Assembly: GCF_000471905.2 (NCBI RefSeq)
Contig: NW_006497658.1
Coordinates: 2,931,687 to 2,995,686, forward strand
DNA: 64,000 bases
Source of the DNA: Amborella trichopoda
Lineage: Eukaryota > Streptophyta > Magnoliopsida > Amborellales > Amborellaceae
Direction: 5' to 3'
Shown here: positions 1-13,774 of the stretch, one piece after another
Layout: each line of letters begins with the position of its first letter
Position numbering within the stretch: position 1 is the first letter of the stretch
Translations under genes and position numbers: made by a program
The notes under the pieces: model-generated
Database searches by the model: none
What the model saw: the letters and a program-made list of their open reading frames with translations, nothing else
What the model was told of the DNA's origin: nothing

Positions 1-118
1 CCTACAGATCACTGTAAATACTCAAGACCCGTTAACTTTTAAACCTATCGTTACCTTCCTTCTCTGTCCCCCACTAATTATCAGACCGTACTAACCTAGG
101 CCGTACCTCTCTCTGTGT

Positions 119-155
<37 letters not shown>

Positions 156-595
156 ATTACAAGGTTTAGGGTGCTTTCTAAAACTAGGTTTTACAGGGTT
201 TCATATTGGGTTTTCTGCTGGGGGCTATTTTAAATTAGGGATTTTAAAAAATTTGTGGTTCTGTATAGGACGAAAATGTTGTTCATAGCTGCAAAACCCA
301 TGAAAATATGTTTTCCTGCCATATTTCTCTGAGATATCAAGTGATTTTTCTTCATTCAAATGATTTTGTTCAAGATTAGATCTTTGCAGCTTATTCTCAG
401 ATTTTGTAGGATAAATTTTATTATGTGTTTTAAAAATCTTGGTTTATTCTCAGTTTTCCAGGAATAATTGATAAAATATTATTCATTTTTTCCATTTATC
501 ATCATGTTCTCTTCCATCACAACTTTCATTGTGTTTCTTATTCATACATGAAATAAATATCTTCACACTTCAATCATGGTTTGAGTTTGTACAAG
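1..595. other. Non-coding stretch with CT/CA microsatellite
   Basis: A CT run followed by CA repeats lies at about 119-156. The rest is AT-rich, with a pyrimidine tract leading to the acceptor at 594-595, so at least the right part is probably intron of the hydrolase gene. No coding exon was seen. Confidence 0.4.
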
Positions 596-710
596 GCTTG
601 CTGAAAAAGTTGCAACTGCTGGATACTTTGTAATTGTTCCGGACTACTTCAATGGGGATCCATATATATCTGGGAGCCCGATCCAAGATTGGATAAAGTC
701 TCTTATTCCA
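596..710 (+). CDS. Orphan internal exon, dienelactone hydrolase family
   Basis: After one leading base the exon reads LAEKVATAGYFVIVPDYFNG, then a GDPY motif and a QDWIKSLIP end. This matches the N-terminal third of plant dienelactone-hydrolase-like (endo-1,3;1,4-beta-glucanase-like) alpha/beta hydrolases, where a L-A-[DE]-K-V-A-x-A-G-[FY] segment leads into VVPDxFxGDPY. It is bounded by an acceptor AG at 594-595 and a consensus donor GTGAGT at 711. I found no first exon upstream and no catalytic-cysteine exon (the G-F-C-W-G region) in the following 5 kb. Either the gene has long introns reaching outside the visible range, or this is a relic exon. The product is usually a soluble hydrolase of about 240 aa. 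Family assignment is fairly sure; gene status is not. Confidence 0.6.
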
Positions 711-1859
711 GTGAGTTTTGAATAATATCGACTGTCGTAGTTATTCTTTTCATTGGAGATATAAGAATCTTGTTCTTTACGTTGCTTGAAACCTTTTTTT
801 TCATTTTAAGTGTCATATTATACGTGCAATGTTTATTTTAGTAGACATTAATGAGTTGTTAAATGAAGAATTCCTTTGAAATTTCATGATTAATCTCCTT
901 CTCAATATGATTTTCTCCAACTCGCAAATCATTTAAGATCCAAGGCAGATGTTTGAATTGGGAATGCAGTCTTTGGGAAAAATTAGGGCTTAGTACATCA
1001 AATTCATGTTCTCTCTATCAAACATAAAGGGTTGTTTTTCTTTCTTATTTGAAAATTTCATAGCTTTTGGAGATTCTCTTGCATTCAACTTTTATGGACA
1101 TTTCATCACATCTCTTTTGTGTCCTGCTGTGATTTGTGTATATTTCAATTCCTCAGTTTGTGTTTGTCACTTACTATTGTAGTGGAATGAAGAAGGATGC
1201 ATTTTTTTTGCTCTCACATGCCTTTTCTCTACTGTTAGTGATCAGGAACTGTGAAACATTATTGTCATATGCTCATGGATGTGCACACATGTTTCCTTGA
1301 GGAAAACTATTCATTGACATAATTCTGCTTCTTTACGGAATTGTGTGCTGTTCATTGTTTATTGACGTACACTGGAAGCCCACAGAACCTGAAAATTGGA
1401 TGTAGGTCAAGCCCTTTGAAACCAGGATGTCATCAGCTTCCACAAACAATGGAGGATATCCATGTCTCACATGTCTGCATTGCCACTTACCATGTAACTC
1501 AATTATATCAAATTCTCCAGCCAATCCTGAAAGAATGTACTATCGTTGTCTAGGGTGTACTTTTTTTCATTAGTGTGATGAATATGTAGAAGGTTTGAGC
1601 TACAATGTGAACCTGAGGCATTGTAACATGCAACAAAGGAATCAATCACAAGTATCGCAAGAACATCCCATGGTCACACCCAAGCTGATGATCATTCAAA
1701 ATCGAATTGTTGATGTGTATACAACAATTTATATATATGTATATATTATGTATAACGAATGCATTTATTTTTGTTTTAACTACTTCTAAAAAGTTTGACG
1801 GAAATGGAGTGGTGGTCTTGTAATTCAAGAAACAGTATACTATGATATTGCTTTTTTTC

Positions 1860-1895
<36 letters not shown>

Positions 1896-3390
1896 GCTTT
1901 GTATTCTCTTATTTGCTTTGTATTTGGCGAGGTAAGCTTATATCCATCCCATCACAGGGCTAATTGTACTATAGCCAAATGGTAACTGCATATCAATCTT
2001 CTTTGCCACAAAACTTTGTATGCCCATTCTGCCAAAAATGACATTTAAGAACCAATATTTTCAGGTTGTGCTTATAAAAGCCACATCTGTAATGCATAGT
2101 AGGAATTCTCTTTGGCTTTTGTTGTTTGTACAGATCTGGTATTTTTATGACTTCATTTGCCACAATACTTGGTTTGCCCATTCTGTCAAAATGGCCGAAT
2201 CTTTATTGCCATATAAACAAATGGTTGCATTGAACTCTTTTTATAGTAGATTATTAGAGTTTAGAGCCACTTGCCTTAAATTAAAACTAGAAGACAATGA
2301 CCCATAGTGATTAAAATGTTGAGATCAAAATAAATAGGACGTATGATTTCTATGCAGAATTGGTGCATATACGATCGACTTCCCAAGGATCTCTCCATTT
2401 GCACCAAGTTCTCAAATGTTGCAATTACTTGATCAGGAGCAATTGGAAAATAAAGAGATTATGAACAGCCATAGCACACAATTCACATGCTCGTGCTCTC
2501 TTGTGCCTATTTCTACTATGGTGGGGTTCCATATCTTTGCTTAGACAATCAAAAGTCAAACAATAAATACATACTCATGAAAGTCGAACAATAAGTATAT
2601 ACGAATTTGCTTGGTGACCATTAAATAAATATTAAAAATAGAGTTTTCATGAATAACATAGAAGAACCATGGCACCACAAAAATGAATTAGTCACATAAC
2701 AGTCTTGGCCTTTTTTTCCTTAGTGAATTTTGGTCACAGACATGGAGCAAGTTATGCTCTTGTCAAGGACTTCTTCTTTATCCCACAACCCGGGCTGGTG
2801 CACCTCTAGTATGTCCTTCAAGAAAAACAAATAAACTTCATTTGAGTATATCTCAATTGATAGTGGGTACAAGGACTGAAGCAAATTTTCAAGCTGAAAT
2901 TGATACCTTTAATAAGCCACTTGCTTAAAACCAAACCAAGTGAATACGTTACAGTAATTTAAATAACAAGTACAACCATTTTTAGCCTTGTAAAACCACA
3001 GTAAATAAACTCAATACCAACCCCTTATGGGGCAATTACATATAAAACATGACTAGCTTATGCATTAGACTTTCATAGCACAAATTACATAAACCATGCC
3101 CCAAAGCTTAAATACAATATACAATTGCTCCAAACAAAATTCCAGGGAATTAAATCAACTAAACAGGGAATTAGAATGCCAAATTAATAGCGGGAAGCCA
3201 TGTGTCGAACCCCTTGTGCCGGGGCCACACATTCTGGCCCAATGATATCTCAAGTGATATCTCAATGATGCAATTTGACACAAGTAAAGCTAGTGATATC
3301 CCAAGTGATTTCCAAATTTGAGCGAAAATGGTAAGCATAGAAGAGCAAATACAAAATATAAGTAATGCTTATTGCTTCTCACAAAAATAA
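711..3390. other. Anonymous non-coding DNA
   Basis: AT-rich sequence without recognisable exons. It holds a (CT)n microsatellite at 1864-1890 followed by a short duplicated TATTTGCTTTGTATT, and a 39-bp imperfect direct repeat (about 2003-2041 and 2155-2193, both containing TTTGCCACAA and GCCCATTCTG). Short open frames here show no family resemblance. Confidence 0.4.
1864..1890. repeat. (CT)n microsatellite
   Basis: About 13 perfect TC units. Confidence 0.95.
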
Positions 3391-3783
3391 TACTTCTAGA
3401 TCACCATACCCAGTGATGAAAATAAAATATTGTTATTTTCTATTTTTCAGATGATTGTTGCAATGCAGAGAATATTAATATCAGATACTACAACACAAAT
3501 AACCAGCCAAAAATTGTGTTATCTAGCAAAAAAGTAGTATTTCTAAATCACCATGCCCATTGAGGAAAACAAAATGTTGTCCTTTTCTGGTTTTTAGATG
3601 CTTGTTGCTTCTCACAATGCCAAGAATATTAATATTCAATACTACCACACAAATAACTAACGAAAACATGTGTTATCTAGCTAAATAATAATAATTCTAG
3701 ATCACCATGCCCCACCGATGAAAACAAAATGTTGTTGTTTTATGTTTTTTAGATGCTCGTTGCTTCTCACAATGCAGAAAACA
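3390..3783 (+). repeat. Tandem repeat, about 150-bp unit, 2.6 copies
   Basis: Units begin with TTCTAGATCACCAT (or TTCTAAATCACCAT) near 3395, 3541 and 3695, so the period is about 146-154 bp. Each unit contains GATGAAAACAAAATGTTGTT, a pyrimidine stretch, GCTTCTCACAATGC and AATATTAATAT. Copies differ by scattered substitutions and small indels, so the array is not recent. It does not look coding. Confidence 0.75.
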
Positions 3784-6114
3784 TGTATTAATTAAGTAAT
3801 TGGAATATATTTTTTGGATGGCCGGCAATCGGCTTCCAACATGCTTGAATTTTGAAGTTCGAAGAGGGTTTTGAACTCAGAGTGAGAAAAGTGGGGGATT
3901 TCTAAAGAATTTTGAAAGCAGAATAAAGAAATAAAATAACAAAAGAAACATACGAAAGAATACCTTAGGCTAGACCCCACACCTAGTACCCATACTCGGT
4001 GCCGGTTCAAAGCCGACAATCCCACGTCTTCTCCGATCCTTTGGGGTTTTGCCGAACGAGGTAAGAAATAACCCAAAGTACATGTCCGAAATGTCGAGTT
4101 ATTTGGGTCCTCTTTGGTTTGGGAAATGTCAAGTCTAGGTCATAAAAGTTCAGGGATTAGGGTTCGGTTTTTGGTTGAATATTTGGGGTAAGTGTGGCAG
4201 AGCATGGGCACATTGTGTCAAAATTTGGTTCTTTTAAGTCGAGAAAATGCCCCTTATTTATAGGCAAATAGGTCCCTTAATCACCATTGAAACTTGAGAT
4301 TAAATCTGGGCCGTTCAGATTATTACGAGGTTGGCAACAACTAAAAGACACTTGTCATACGCGACACCATAGAATTAATTACGGTCTGCATAATTAATGC
4401 TTAAGAAATCCATGATCTTATAGTACAGTGTAATTTTGGGGGTGAGATGTCAGTGATTCAATAGAGTTGGCAATGTCGTTGATGTCATTGAGACCTTCGT
4501 CCATTAGAAACTGCCATGTGTCCTTCTCTAGGCTTTTTTCGAGCGGTAACCGGCTAATCAGAGGTTGGCGTTGTTGGCAACCGCGTCGACGCATGTGCTA
4601 GCCGCATCACGGCCAACAACCATTGGGCACTCTCATCCCAATGTCAGGTTGATTTGATGTTTCATTCGATGAATCCAAAGGCGACAGCATTACTGAAGTT
4701 GTCAGCGTCATCGTTGAACTGACACCTGACGTGTTAGTCCGTACATCCAGATTGTTAGGCTATTTAACGGCTGATTTGAACCATTAGATCTCGACAACTT
4801 TGCCAATTCCATCGACATAAATGGTAAGTTCGTTACCTCCATTTTCTGCCCATTATCTTCCACATCCCCAGGCATTCACTATTATGAGTTATCACGCCTA
4901 ATTCAATGATTCGAACAATAGTTCTCTTGATGGAGTTGGGATTGTAGTTGACAAAGTTCCCAATGTCATTGGAACTGTTTACTTTCTTGTTGCACCCAAA
5001 CAGGTAGCCCTTGGCTCCGAACTACTTGGATCGGTTTTCAAGGGCGTTCTTCAGTGTTCCAAACTCTGGCAGGTGGTCTGGATGTTTCGGGTGTGGTTTG
5101 TGGTCGATTATGGTTTGTTCAGGTTTTCAGGGTAGCTACCTCAGTGGATTTCGGCTTCACATGGTTTCCTTGATCGAGATCGGGGTGTCTACAATCAAAA
5201 AGTTCTCCTTGAATCTATTTACATATTTTGGTGTTATACTGGATTGATGGAAGGAACCTTATTGAATAAGAAATGAAGTAAATGAGTTGTAGCAAGAAAA
5301 TGTAATTCTAGATATGCAATTCACATATTAGATCAATGAAATACATAATGAACACTTAAACAAGCAGTTTCTAAAAACTTTCTTAATGCCAAACAGGTAA
5401 AATTACTAGCACCATCGTTTATCAAATAGAGTTCTAGCTTTTAGGCTATCAATTTTCCCTGCCTCCCAAAATCTAATAAAATCAGCAGCAGGGATTTCCC
5501 CTGAGAAATAGTAGTGAAAGTTATCACACGCACCTTAGATTCACTACCTTTTTAATTAATAATTCCTTAAGGACTTTTATCTCTCGTACATATTTTGTAC
5601 CTTCGTGTATTGAGACTTGACAATTGTCTCGCTTAACACAATAGTATAAAACATGTTTAGCAATTGTCAGATTGTCTTAATAGCTTTTATATCAAACTTC
5701 TTGGAGTCTTCATCTAACACATCTTTGGGCTTGCACTTTCGTCCCTTTTACAAACGTATAAAAAGTCCTTATAAAATAAAAGAACTTTCATTTTAGGTTT
5801 CCAGACAATTCAATTGTTTCTGTTGAGTGAAATATGATTATAATGCTAGAAACTATCTCTCCATCCACACACGCATCCCAAAAATTGGCAATTTGAATAA
5901 TCCGATCTGATCTCACCTACGGTCCACAACTATACCTCATCGAGTCAATCCCCTGTCGTTCTATTCCAACACTGATGATCCAATACTAAGTTACAACATG
6001 CTAAATACTAACTCATCGGTGCCGTAATATCACGGTCTCTAGGCAATCTAGATAGGTCACTGACAACTACGAGATCACTCCACCAACAATTCACACTAAT
6101 GCAAGAACAAAATG
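3784..6114. other. Anonymous non-coding DNA
   Basis: No gene recognised. Region 4480-5200 is less AT-rich than its surroundings and contains short open frames (for example 5011-5247 on the plus strand) with no similarity I can name; it may be decayed transposon sequence. The right part ends at the 5' LTR of the gypsy element. Confidence 0.35.
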
Positions 6115-6556
6115 TGTTACATGCCTAACATGTAACTCTTCTTTAATGTTTAGCATGGTAAAGAAGGTAGGCATGGGTATGTATATCTCATGCAGAATCG
6201 TGTAGGAGTCTAGAGTTAAAGTTGAACGAGTCTTTGGGTTGTCCGATTCTATAGGGGTTGTTTATTGTGTCGTTTAAGTGGGTTATGGTTTATCGACTAG
6301 ATGTACATGAATAGTTAGTAGAAGTTGATATTTTGGCTATTTTCTTGTAATCAAACGGGACTTGAGTATTTCATTAGAAGTAATCTTTTAGGAGAGGAGG
6401 TTTTTTGAATCCCAACCAACACTTATGTGTTAAACAAGGCCAGGTTTCCTCCATTAAACCTATTTTACTCGCTAGTCATTAGTTATTCTCGTTTTCTGCT
6501 GCATTAGCAAAATAGGTACATCGAAGAACAAGAAGAACTCTTCTCAATACATACCA
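6115..6556 (+). repeat. 5' LTR of the gypsy element
   Basis: Its first 125 or so bases recur at the 3' end from 10838 (shared segments such as GGTATGTATATCTCATGCAG and GTTAAAGTTGAACGAG). It is followed by the primer-binding site. The two copies differ by several substitutions, consistent with an old insertion. Confidence 0.8.
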
Positions 6557-9500
6557 TTATGGTATTAGAGCAATGGATCAGCAGGTGGAGAAGGTTGAAG
6601 ATGTTATGAGCTCTCTCAATATTGGATAGCAGCAGATAATGAACAAGCTTAACGAGCTGTTCGAAAAGCTTAGTTAATACTGAACTTGAAGTAGCAGATA
6701 ATGAACATGCTTAACGAGTTGTTCGAAAAGTCTAGCCAATACTGAACTTGAAGTAGGAGAGAGGTCAAGGGCTCGACTCTAGAACTATAGAGTACGACCT
6801 GAGAACACCAATGGAAACCGTCAAATGGATTGCAACAGCCTTTGCTCCAAGGCTTGTTGAACTCGATTTTTCCTGCTTTAATGGTGAAGAAGACACGACG
6901 AATTGGACTTGCAGGGTGAAGCAATTCTTCCAGTTCCATCAAACACCAGAGGAAGAACGTGTGGCTCTTGCATCATTCCATTCGGAGGGTGATGCTCAAC
7001 TGTGGTACCAACTATTCAAACAAGAAGGAGGTGAAATGATTTGGCAAACATTTTATGACGGGTTGCATGCTAGGTACGGTCCCACCTAATTCCAAGATTT
7101 CTTTGGAGAATTAGCTAAGTTGCAACAAGTTGGAACTGTTCGAGATTACCAGACTCAATTTGAAAGTTGCTCACTAAGGTGGGGTATCTTCCTCCTAACT
7201 ACCAAGTCAACTATTTCATCAGCGGTTTAAAGGACAACATCAAGGCAGCCATGTTAGCAGGGCGCCCTACAACCTTATCGACTGCTATCAGACTTGCTCG
7301 TTTGTAAGAGGCCTGCAATTTCTCGCAACGACGAGTTGTTCCAACGTCTGATGGGAAGAAGTCCATCATAACCAGCAAGGCTGCAACCAACATTGGTCTT
7401 ACGCTTCCAATTCGACAGATGACACATGCGAAGGGTTGTGCTATAATTGTAACGAGAAATTTGTGCCAGGGCATTGATGTAAGAAGTTGTTTTTAAATTG
7501 AGGCCTTATGAAGAAGAAGATAGCAACGTTGCAACAGACCAGGAAGAAGTTGTTGCTAAAGAGTTCCCTGAGGGGCCGGAGATCTCTTTACATGTTACTT
7601 CTGGTGTAAGAGCACCTAAAACAATGCGACTTAATGACATCATATGTCGTGTATCAGCCACAGTGTTACTTCCTAGAATCGGGTAAGTGCTTGAACGTTA
7701 AGTTGATATTGCAAGATGTCCCAGTCTATGTGGTATTCTATTTACTATCATTAGAAGGCTATGACATGGTTTAGGGGCACAATGGTTACAAACACTTGGC
7801 CCAATTGTATGGGACTTTGTAAGGCTATTGATAAAATTTAATATAGAAAGAAAAAGAATGATTCTCAAGGGAGTCACCGCTTCTAATGATAAGGTTATTG
7901 GAGACCCAGTGTTCAGCCTTGAAGCAAAGAAAAAAACAAGCAGGGCATATTATTACAGTTGTATACATTGGGAACTCTACGGTCTACGCCCAAGGCGGTG
8001 GTTCAACCTCCTCGGTTGCAACAAATTTTGAAGAAACTCCATAATGTATTTGAGGAGCCCAAGGATCTTCCACCTCCACGTTCCCATGGTCACAAAATTC
8101 CCTTGGTGGCGGGGAGTGGGCATCTGTGTGTCAAGGCCTATCGATACCCATACAAAAAGGTGGAGATTGAAAAATTAATGATTGAGATGCTCACCACGGG
8201 GTAATCCGACCCAGGAATAGTCCGTATTCTTCTTAAGAAGTACGATGGATCTTGGAGGATGTGCATAGACTATCGTGCCCTTAACAAGATCACAATCAAG
8301 GATCGGTTTCCGATTCCAGTAATTGATGAGTTATTGGACGAGTTGAATGAAACACAGATATTTTCAAAGCTTGACTTACGATCTGCATACCATCAGATTC
8401 GAGTAGTGCCCGAAGATACGGCAAAAACAATGTTTCAGATGCACCATGTCACTATGAATTCTTGGTGATGCCTTTCGGTTTCACCAACGCCCGTCAACCT
8501 TTCAATCCCTGATGAATCAGGTATTCCAAAATCATTTAAGGAAATTCATATTAGTATTTTTTGATGATATTTTAATATATAGTGCATCATGGGAAGAACA
8601 TTTTAAGTATTTAGAAATGACATTGGTCATTTTACGAGTTAACAAGTTGTTTGTCAAGAAAGAGAAGTGTCAATTTGGCCAAAATGAGGTACACTACCTC
8701 GGCTATATAATATCTAGCACATGAGTGGCGGTTGATCCGGATAAGGTCTCTGCAATGCTGAGTTGGCCTAAGCCTAAAACGCCAAAGCCTATGAGAGGAT
8801 TTCTTGATCTAACAGGCTATTACCAAAAAGTTATTCAAAATTTTGGTAAGATAGCCAGACCACTTGCTAGCATGCTCAAGAAATATTCATTCAAGTGGAC
8901 CTTAGTGGCGGAGGAGTCGTTTCAAAAATTAAAGAAGCTATGACTAAGGCTCCCGTATTAGCCATGCCTGATTTCTCAAAGAGGTTTATTATGGAATGCG
9001 ACGCTAGTGGCTCATGTGTAGGAGTTGTATTAATGCAAGAAAAGCCAATAGCATTTTATAGCCACGCCTTGCAAGGAAAAAACCTGCTATTATCCACCTA
9101 TGAAAAGGAAATGTTGACGCTGGTGCTGGCAATGCAAAAAATGACATTCATATCTGTTGGAGCGACAATTTATAGTAAGGACATATCAACGCAGTCTGTA
9201 GTATTTATGGGCCAAACAAATAACTTCTTCAATACAACAGAGGTGGCTTTACAAGTTGATGAGCTATGATTTTGTTATTGAATATAAAAAAGAAAGGGAG
9301 AGTGTTGTGGTTGATGCCTTGTCTAGAAGAGAAGAATATGGAGAAAATAACGAAGATAAGGAAGGAAAGTTGGCTGTTATTTCTCAACCAGTACCCGATT
9401 GGGTAGCTGCGGTTAAGGAGGAGATCACTTCACACCCAGGTTTGCAAAAGTTGGTTCAACGAATATAGAATGGTGAAGCAGTGGGCCCATGGGAATTTAA

Positions 9501-10837
9501 GGAGGGGCTTATCTTTTTTAAGGAAAGAATTTATCTTGCTTAAAATTCGTCCCTAATTGAAGATATCATTGCCCAACTCCACAGTAGCGCACATGAGGGT
9601 TATAATAAAACCTTCCAAATGAAAAAAACCAGTTTTTATTGGTCAAGCATGAGGACTAAAATTAGGAACTTTATTGCCTAGTGTGACACATGTCAGTGCC
9701 ATAAGATGGAGCAAGTATCTTCTGCTGGGCTACTCCAGCCATTGCCAATTCCACTCCAAACATGGGAGGACATCTTGATGGATTTCGTCAAGGGGTTACC
9801 AGCCTCTAAGGGAAAATATGTCGTTCTGGTGGTTGTTGACAGATTATCAAAATATGCATGCTTTATTCTCTCATCTCACCCATACACAGCCATGGGAGTT
9901 GCACAAGTCTTCTTTGATCAAGTGTTCAAATTGCATGGAATGGCAAGAAACATCATATGTGACTGTGATCACACATTCACTAGAAACTTTTTTATTAGAG
10001 CTGTTTCAACTTAATGGTACAAATTTTAATTATAGCTCTGCTTACCACCCTTAAACGGATGGCCAAAGCGAAGTTGTTAACCATACATTGGAAATGTATT
10101 CGATCTGTTTCTCTGATTCAAATCTTAAGGAATGGCGCAAGTGATTATCCTGGGCAGAGTATTGTTACAACACTAGCTGACCCTCGGTGATCAAAACAAC
10201 TCTATTTGAAGTGGTTTATGGCAAGCCACTACCATCCTTGCTAACATACGTTCTGGGCACCGCTTGAGTTGAAACCATTGAGAGACAATTGCTTGATAGG
10301 GACCTCATGATTAAGGAATTACTGGCCACTCTTAAGGAGGCTCAAAATCGCATGAAAAAGGTGTATGACAATTATCACAGGGAGAGAGAACTTGAAGAAG
10401 GAGATTGGGTTTATCTTAGACTTCAACCTTATAGGCAGTCCACGTTAGCCCTGAGAAAAAATCTCAAGCTATCCCCAAGGTATTATGGGCCATATATGAT
10501 TGTCACGAAAATTGGGGCCATCGCATATAAGTTAGATTTGCCCAAGTAATCATTCATTCACCTGGTATTCCATGTATCCTTGATGAAGAAAAGTGTGGGT
10601 GAAGGCATTCCAGTCCAGAGTGAACTTCCAATAGTTCGAGAAGACGACGATATTTTCCATCCCAAGCCACAAGCCGTCATTTGATAAGAGAGTTAACAAA
10701 AGGAAAGAACAAATTCTCATCCATTGGAAGGGAATGTCACCTGTAGAAGCTATGTGGGAAGTCCTAGAGGCCATGATGAAACAATTTACAGATTTTGGTC
10801 TTGAGGACAAGACCGAATTTTAAGGAGGAAGAGGACA

Positions 10838-10985
10838 TGTTACTTGACTAACATATAACTCTTCTTTAGTGTTAAGCATGGTAAATAAGGTAGACATGGG
10901 TATGTATATCTCATGCAGAGTTGTGTAGGAGTCTAGAGTTAAAGTTGAACGAGTTAGAATTATACATTTGGGTTCAATCCTATCC
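10838..10985 (+). repeat. 3' LTR of the gypsy element, truncated
   Basis: Begins TGTTACTTG directly after a purine-rich tract and aligns with the first part of the 5' LTR; similarity fades near 10985. The remaining roughly 300 bp of LTR are missing, replaced by unrelated sequence. Confidence 0.7.
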
Positions 10986-12440
10986 CTCATCTTTCAGACT
11001 TGGTGCCTTGCAAGATCTTTTATTAATATTATACCAAGTCCTAGGGTATAATAGATATGGAGTACTTTATGACTCCATCCTCAAGAAAAAATATCAACTA
11101 ATTGTGCTTCAAGCAAGTAGTATTGAATTTTGCAAAATGGATCCCTTACCTTTCGATTAGTATACAAAAGCTTCACAGACACACTATTTGAGACTGCAAG
11201 CATGCGCCTTGAATAGGAGCTATGTCTACCATCAAATCCTTAATCATTTAGCCTGTCACTATGGGTTTCATGTCAATTTTCTCCGATCATTTGGAGATGC
11301 AAGTCTACCTCTTGGAAGCTCAAAAATATACCACCACCACAAGTGGAGATATATATGAAAGTTATAGATTAATTAGAATCCAGAAGTATCACTATATATT
11401 TTAATACAATGGACCACCTACATTATGTAGGTCAGGATCTGTAGTCCCTTTGAAATATCTCAGGACCCTATAGATCACATCCCAATGCCCTTAGCCTGGG
11501 TTACTGATATATCTATCCAATTCGTCCACAGTAAAAGGTAACCACAAATCTCATACAAAACATGCTTACTGATGCGTAAATCCTAAATTTGACAAAATAT
11601 CTCTAGATTTCGAGGGCAACGTACAAGTTTAAAAAGCAAGTACCTCATCGAACATGAATTTTAATTCAAATGCCTTTATCAATTACCTTCGCAGCGATGG
11701 GGTAATCCTTATATAAGACAATATGACCCCCATCATTTCTATAGGCCTCAAAAACATGCTTCAATATTGAAAACATGTTTGGTGGCATTGGAGTCCACCC
11801 ATTAAATAGTAGGCCCCTTACTATACTAGCATTGAAGTTCATAAGAAAATATGTTCATCGATCAATCTAGGTCTGGGGCCTTGACTACTTTCAAAGCCTG
11901 CAGAAATCTACGGCTGACCAAGTCAACCACAAAATCAACAAATACATGACTAGCAAGTAGACACCGTTGGTCTATACATTACCCTACTTGCAATCTTCCA
12001 AGAAATTGAAAGTCATCTTAAAAGCCATACATTATCAAAACTGATTTGGCCTTACACAGTCCTGGTTCTTAAAGTTTAGCGACTTAGCAATAGACATCTC
12101 CAGAAGTAAACCACGTTTAACACTTCGAATGGTTGTTTGGGGTCTCACCGCGGTTGACTATACACCATGGTGGATATAAACTCTTATATAACTGGGACCA
12201 AATTCTGGGGATCTAGAGGCATGAGAAAAGCTCACTTTCTTTGAAGTATTAAATGCATTTTTTCTCAGTAAAATTCTAAAGTGCAAACGGGTCCTGCAAG
12301 TACACTCCCAAGATACAACCAAATCGAAATACAATTCTTGAGTCCCTAAGTTATGCACTCATGAGACCCATACAAAACTGCAGTTTATAAACTTGATATG
12401 TCTTTCTAATCGGAATAAAACTACAAACATCATTTGAAAA
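10986..12440. other. Non-coding DNA with a small copia scrap
   Basis: On the minus strand, about 11400-11540 resembles the RNase H region of Ty1/copia polyproteins (a HWDVIYRVLRYFKGT-like stretch). It is a short, old fragment without visible ends. The rest of the stretch shows nothing I can name. Confidence 0.45.
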
Positions 12441-12444
12441 CAAA

Positions 12445-12860
12445 ATTTTCTCTCTCACTACAAAAACCATCATCCAATTGGTATAATACAAGCATCGATT
12501 AGGATCACAAACACCTCTCTCTCAATACAGATTAATATTCCAATCTTATCAATATCAATTAAAAATAGAAATAGTTTAACATCATATGGGAAATAGAAGC
12601 ACATATATAATTGGTAACATAATTTTTTCTCACTACAAAAATCATCATCCAGTCGGGTATAATAAAAGCATTGATTAGGATCACAAACTTCTCTCTCTCA
12701 CTACATATTAATCTTCCAATTGATATAATATCACTCAACATCGATTGGAAACATAATTCAATATCTATAAACATTTCTCTCGTAACAAAAATCATCCAAT
12801 TGATAAAATAACAGCCATTTAATATCGTTTGGGAAATAAAAACACATATAACACTTGCAC
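12445..12860. repeat. Degenerate tandem repeat, about 150-176-bp period
   Basis: CTCACTACAAAAA(C/T)CATCATCCA recurs near 12455 and 12631, with a shorter form near 12779. Each is followed by ATTAGGATCACAAAC-type, CTCTCTCT and TTAATATTCCAAT-type segments and by GGGAAATA(G/A)AA(G/A)CACATAT. Copies are diverged. No coding potential was seen. Confidence 0.65.
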
Positions 12861-13774
12861 TTCATAAAATAAATCATTAATATAATGGTGTTGTTATCTA
12901 AAACTCACGTGAGGTAGTGCTACAAATATCTTCATTATCTCTTTGTAATGTTGGAATTAGGAAGCTTAGAGAGAGAGAAGCCCATAGGTGCAACATGTGT
13001 CTTCTTCTCTCCTCTCTTTTCTCCATACAAGAGAGAGAGTACGAGCACTTATAAGAGAGAAAAAGCTTATGTTAACGACAGAGAAAGAGAATGTACATGT
13101 CCTTGTTGAGGGAAGCCCCACCTCATCCATTTAAAACTTATAAACTATTAAAATATATAAATGTTAAAAAAATATGGGAACATGGCATTAAAATACCAAC
13201 ATAGAAAGACCACATAAAGGAAAGGGGCTGGGGTCGTAGTGTAGCACCCCTACATCCTAATCATCACGCTGTGATTTTCATTCCCACTAATATCATCTCA
13301 CTAACACTTCCAAAAACTAATCTCTAAACTACTACTATTTGAAAAAATGGGTAGGGCATGTCTTTCCAACTTAATCGCTCCCTCAAAAAAAAAGGGGAAA
13401 ATATCTCCATACTCCATATTTTTAGGTTTAATTTCTTAGTTGACCCAATGTTTCAAAACCTATCTTGCCTCATAGAAAACCTAGATGCTATATCTTCTAA
13501 CCTCCTAGATTGACTTTACCCACTTTAGACCTTTATTTTTAGCCCAAACAAATTTGATAAAAATATTCATTTTCTAAACTCCATCTTTTGTCTCTTTTCA
13601 TATGATATTCCCCATACTTCTCTCTTTCTCTCTCTTTCTTGTGTTCCCCACTTTTTCTCTCTCAACCTCTCTCTCTCACCCAGTTTCCCCAACCTCTTAT
13701 TCTCACGCCAAACCATAGAGAGCTCCATTTGAGAGCAAGCTTATAATCACAGTTATCACCCCCGACATTGATTA
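12861..13774. other. Non-coding, pyrimidine-rich spacer
   Basis: AT-rich DNA with short GA/CT-rich runs near 12970-13080 and 13615-13680. No exon or element end was recognised before the copia LTR. Confidence 0.35.

Larger units (their letters stand above)
6115..10985 (+). mobile_element. Ty3/gypsy chromovirus, broken
   Basis: The 5' LTR starts at 6115 with TGTTACATG and ends near 6556. An initiator-Met tRNA primer-binding site follows at about 6560 (TGGTATTAGAGC). Recognisable parts in order are gag (about 6811-7480), reverse transcriptase (about 7959-8724, with the [11 protein letters not shown] and FDDILIYS family signatures), RNase H (about 8900-9300), integrase (about 9540-10300) and a C-terminal chromodomain-like stretch (about 10690-10820). 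A purine-rich tract lies just before the 3' LTR start at 10838. The 3' LTR matches the 5' LTR only to about 10985 and is truncated. The coding region is broken many times (at least ten breaks), so this is an old fossil. Chromodomain presence places it among plant chromoviruses. Confidence 0.9.

Noticed and set aside
1333-1553. Overlapping open frames on both strands
   Set aside because: A vague resemblance to retroelement text on the minus strand was too weak to support a call.
3792-4076. Minus-strand open frame of 94 codons
   Set aside because: No recognisable domain; composition and position next to tandem repeats suggest chance.
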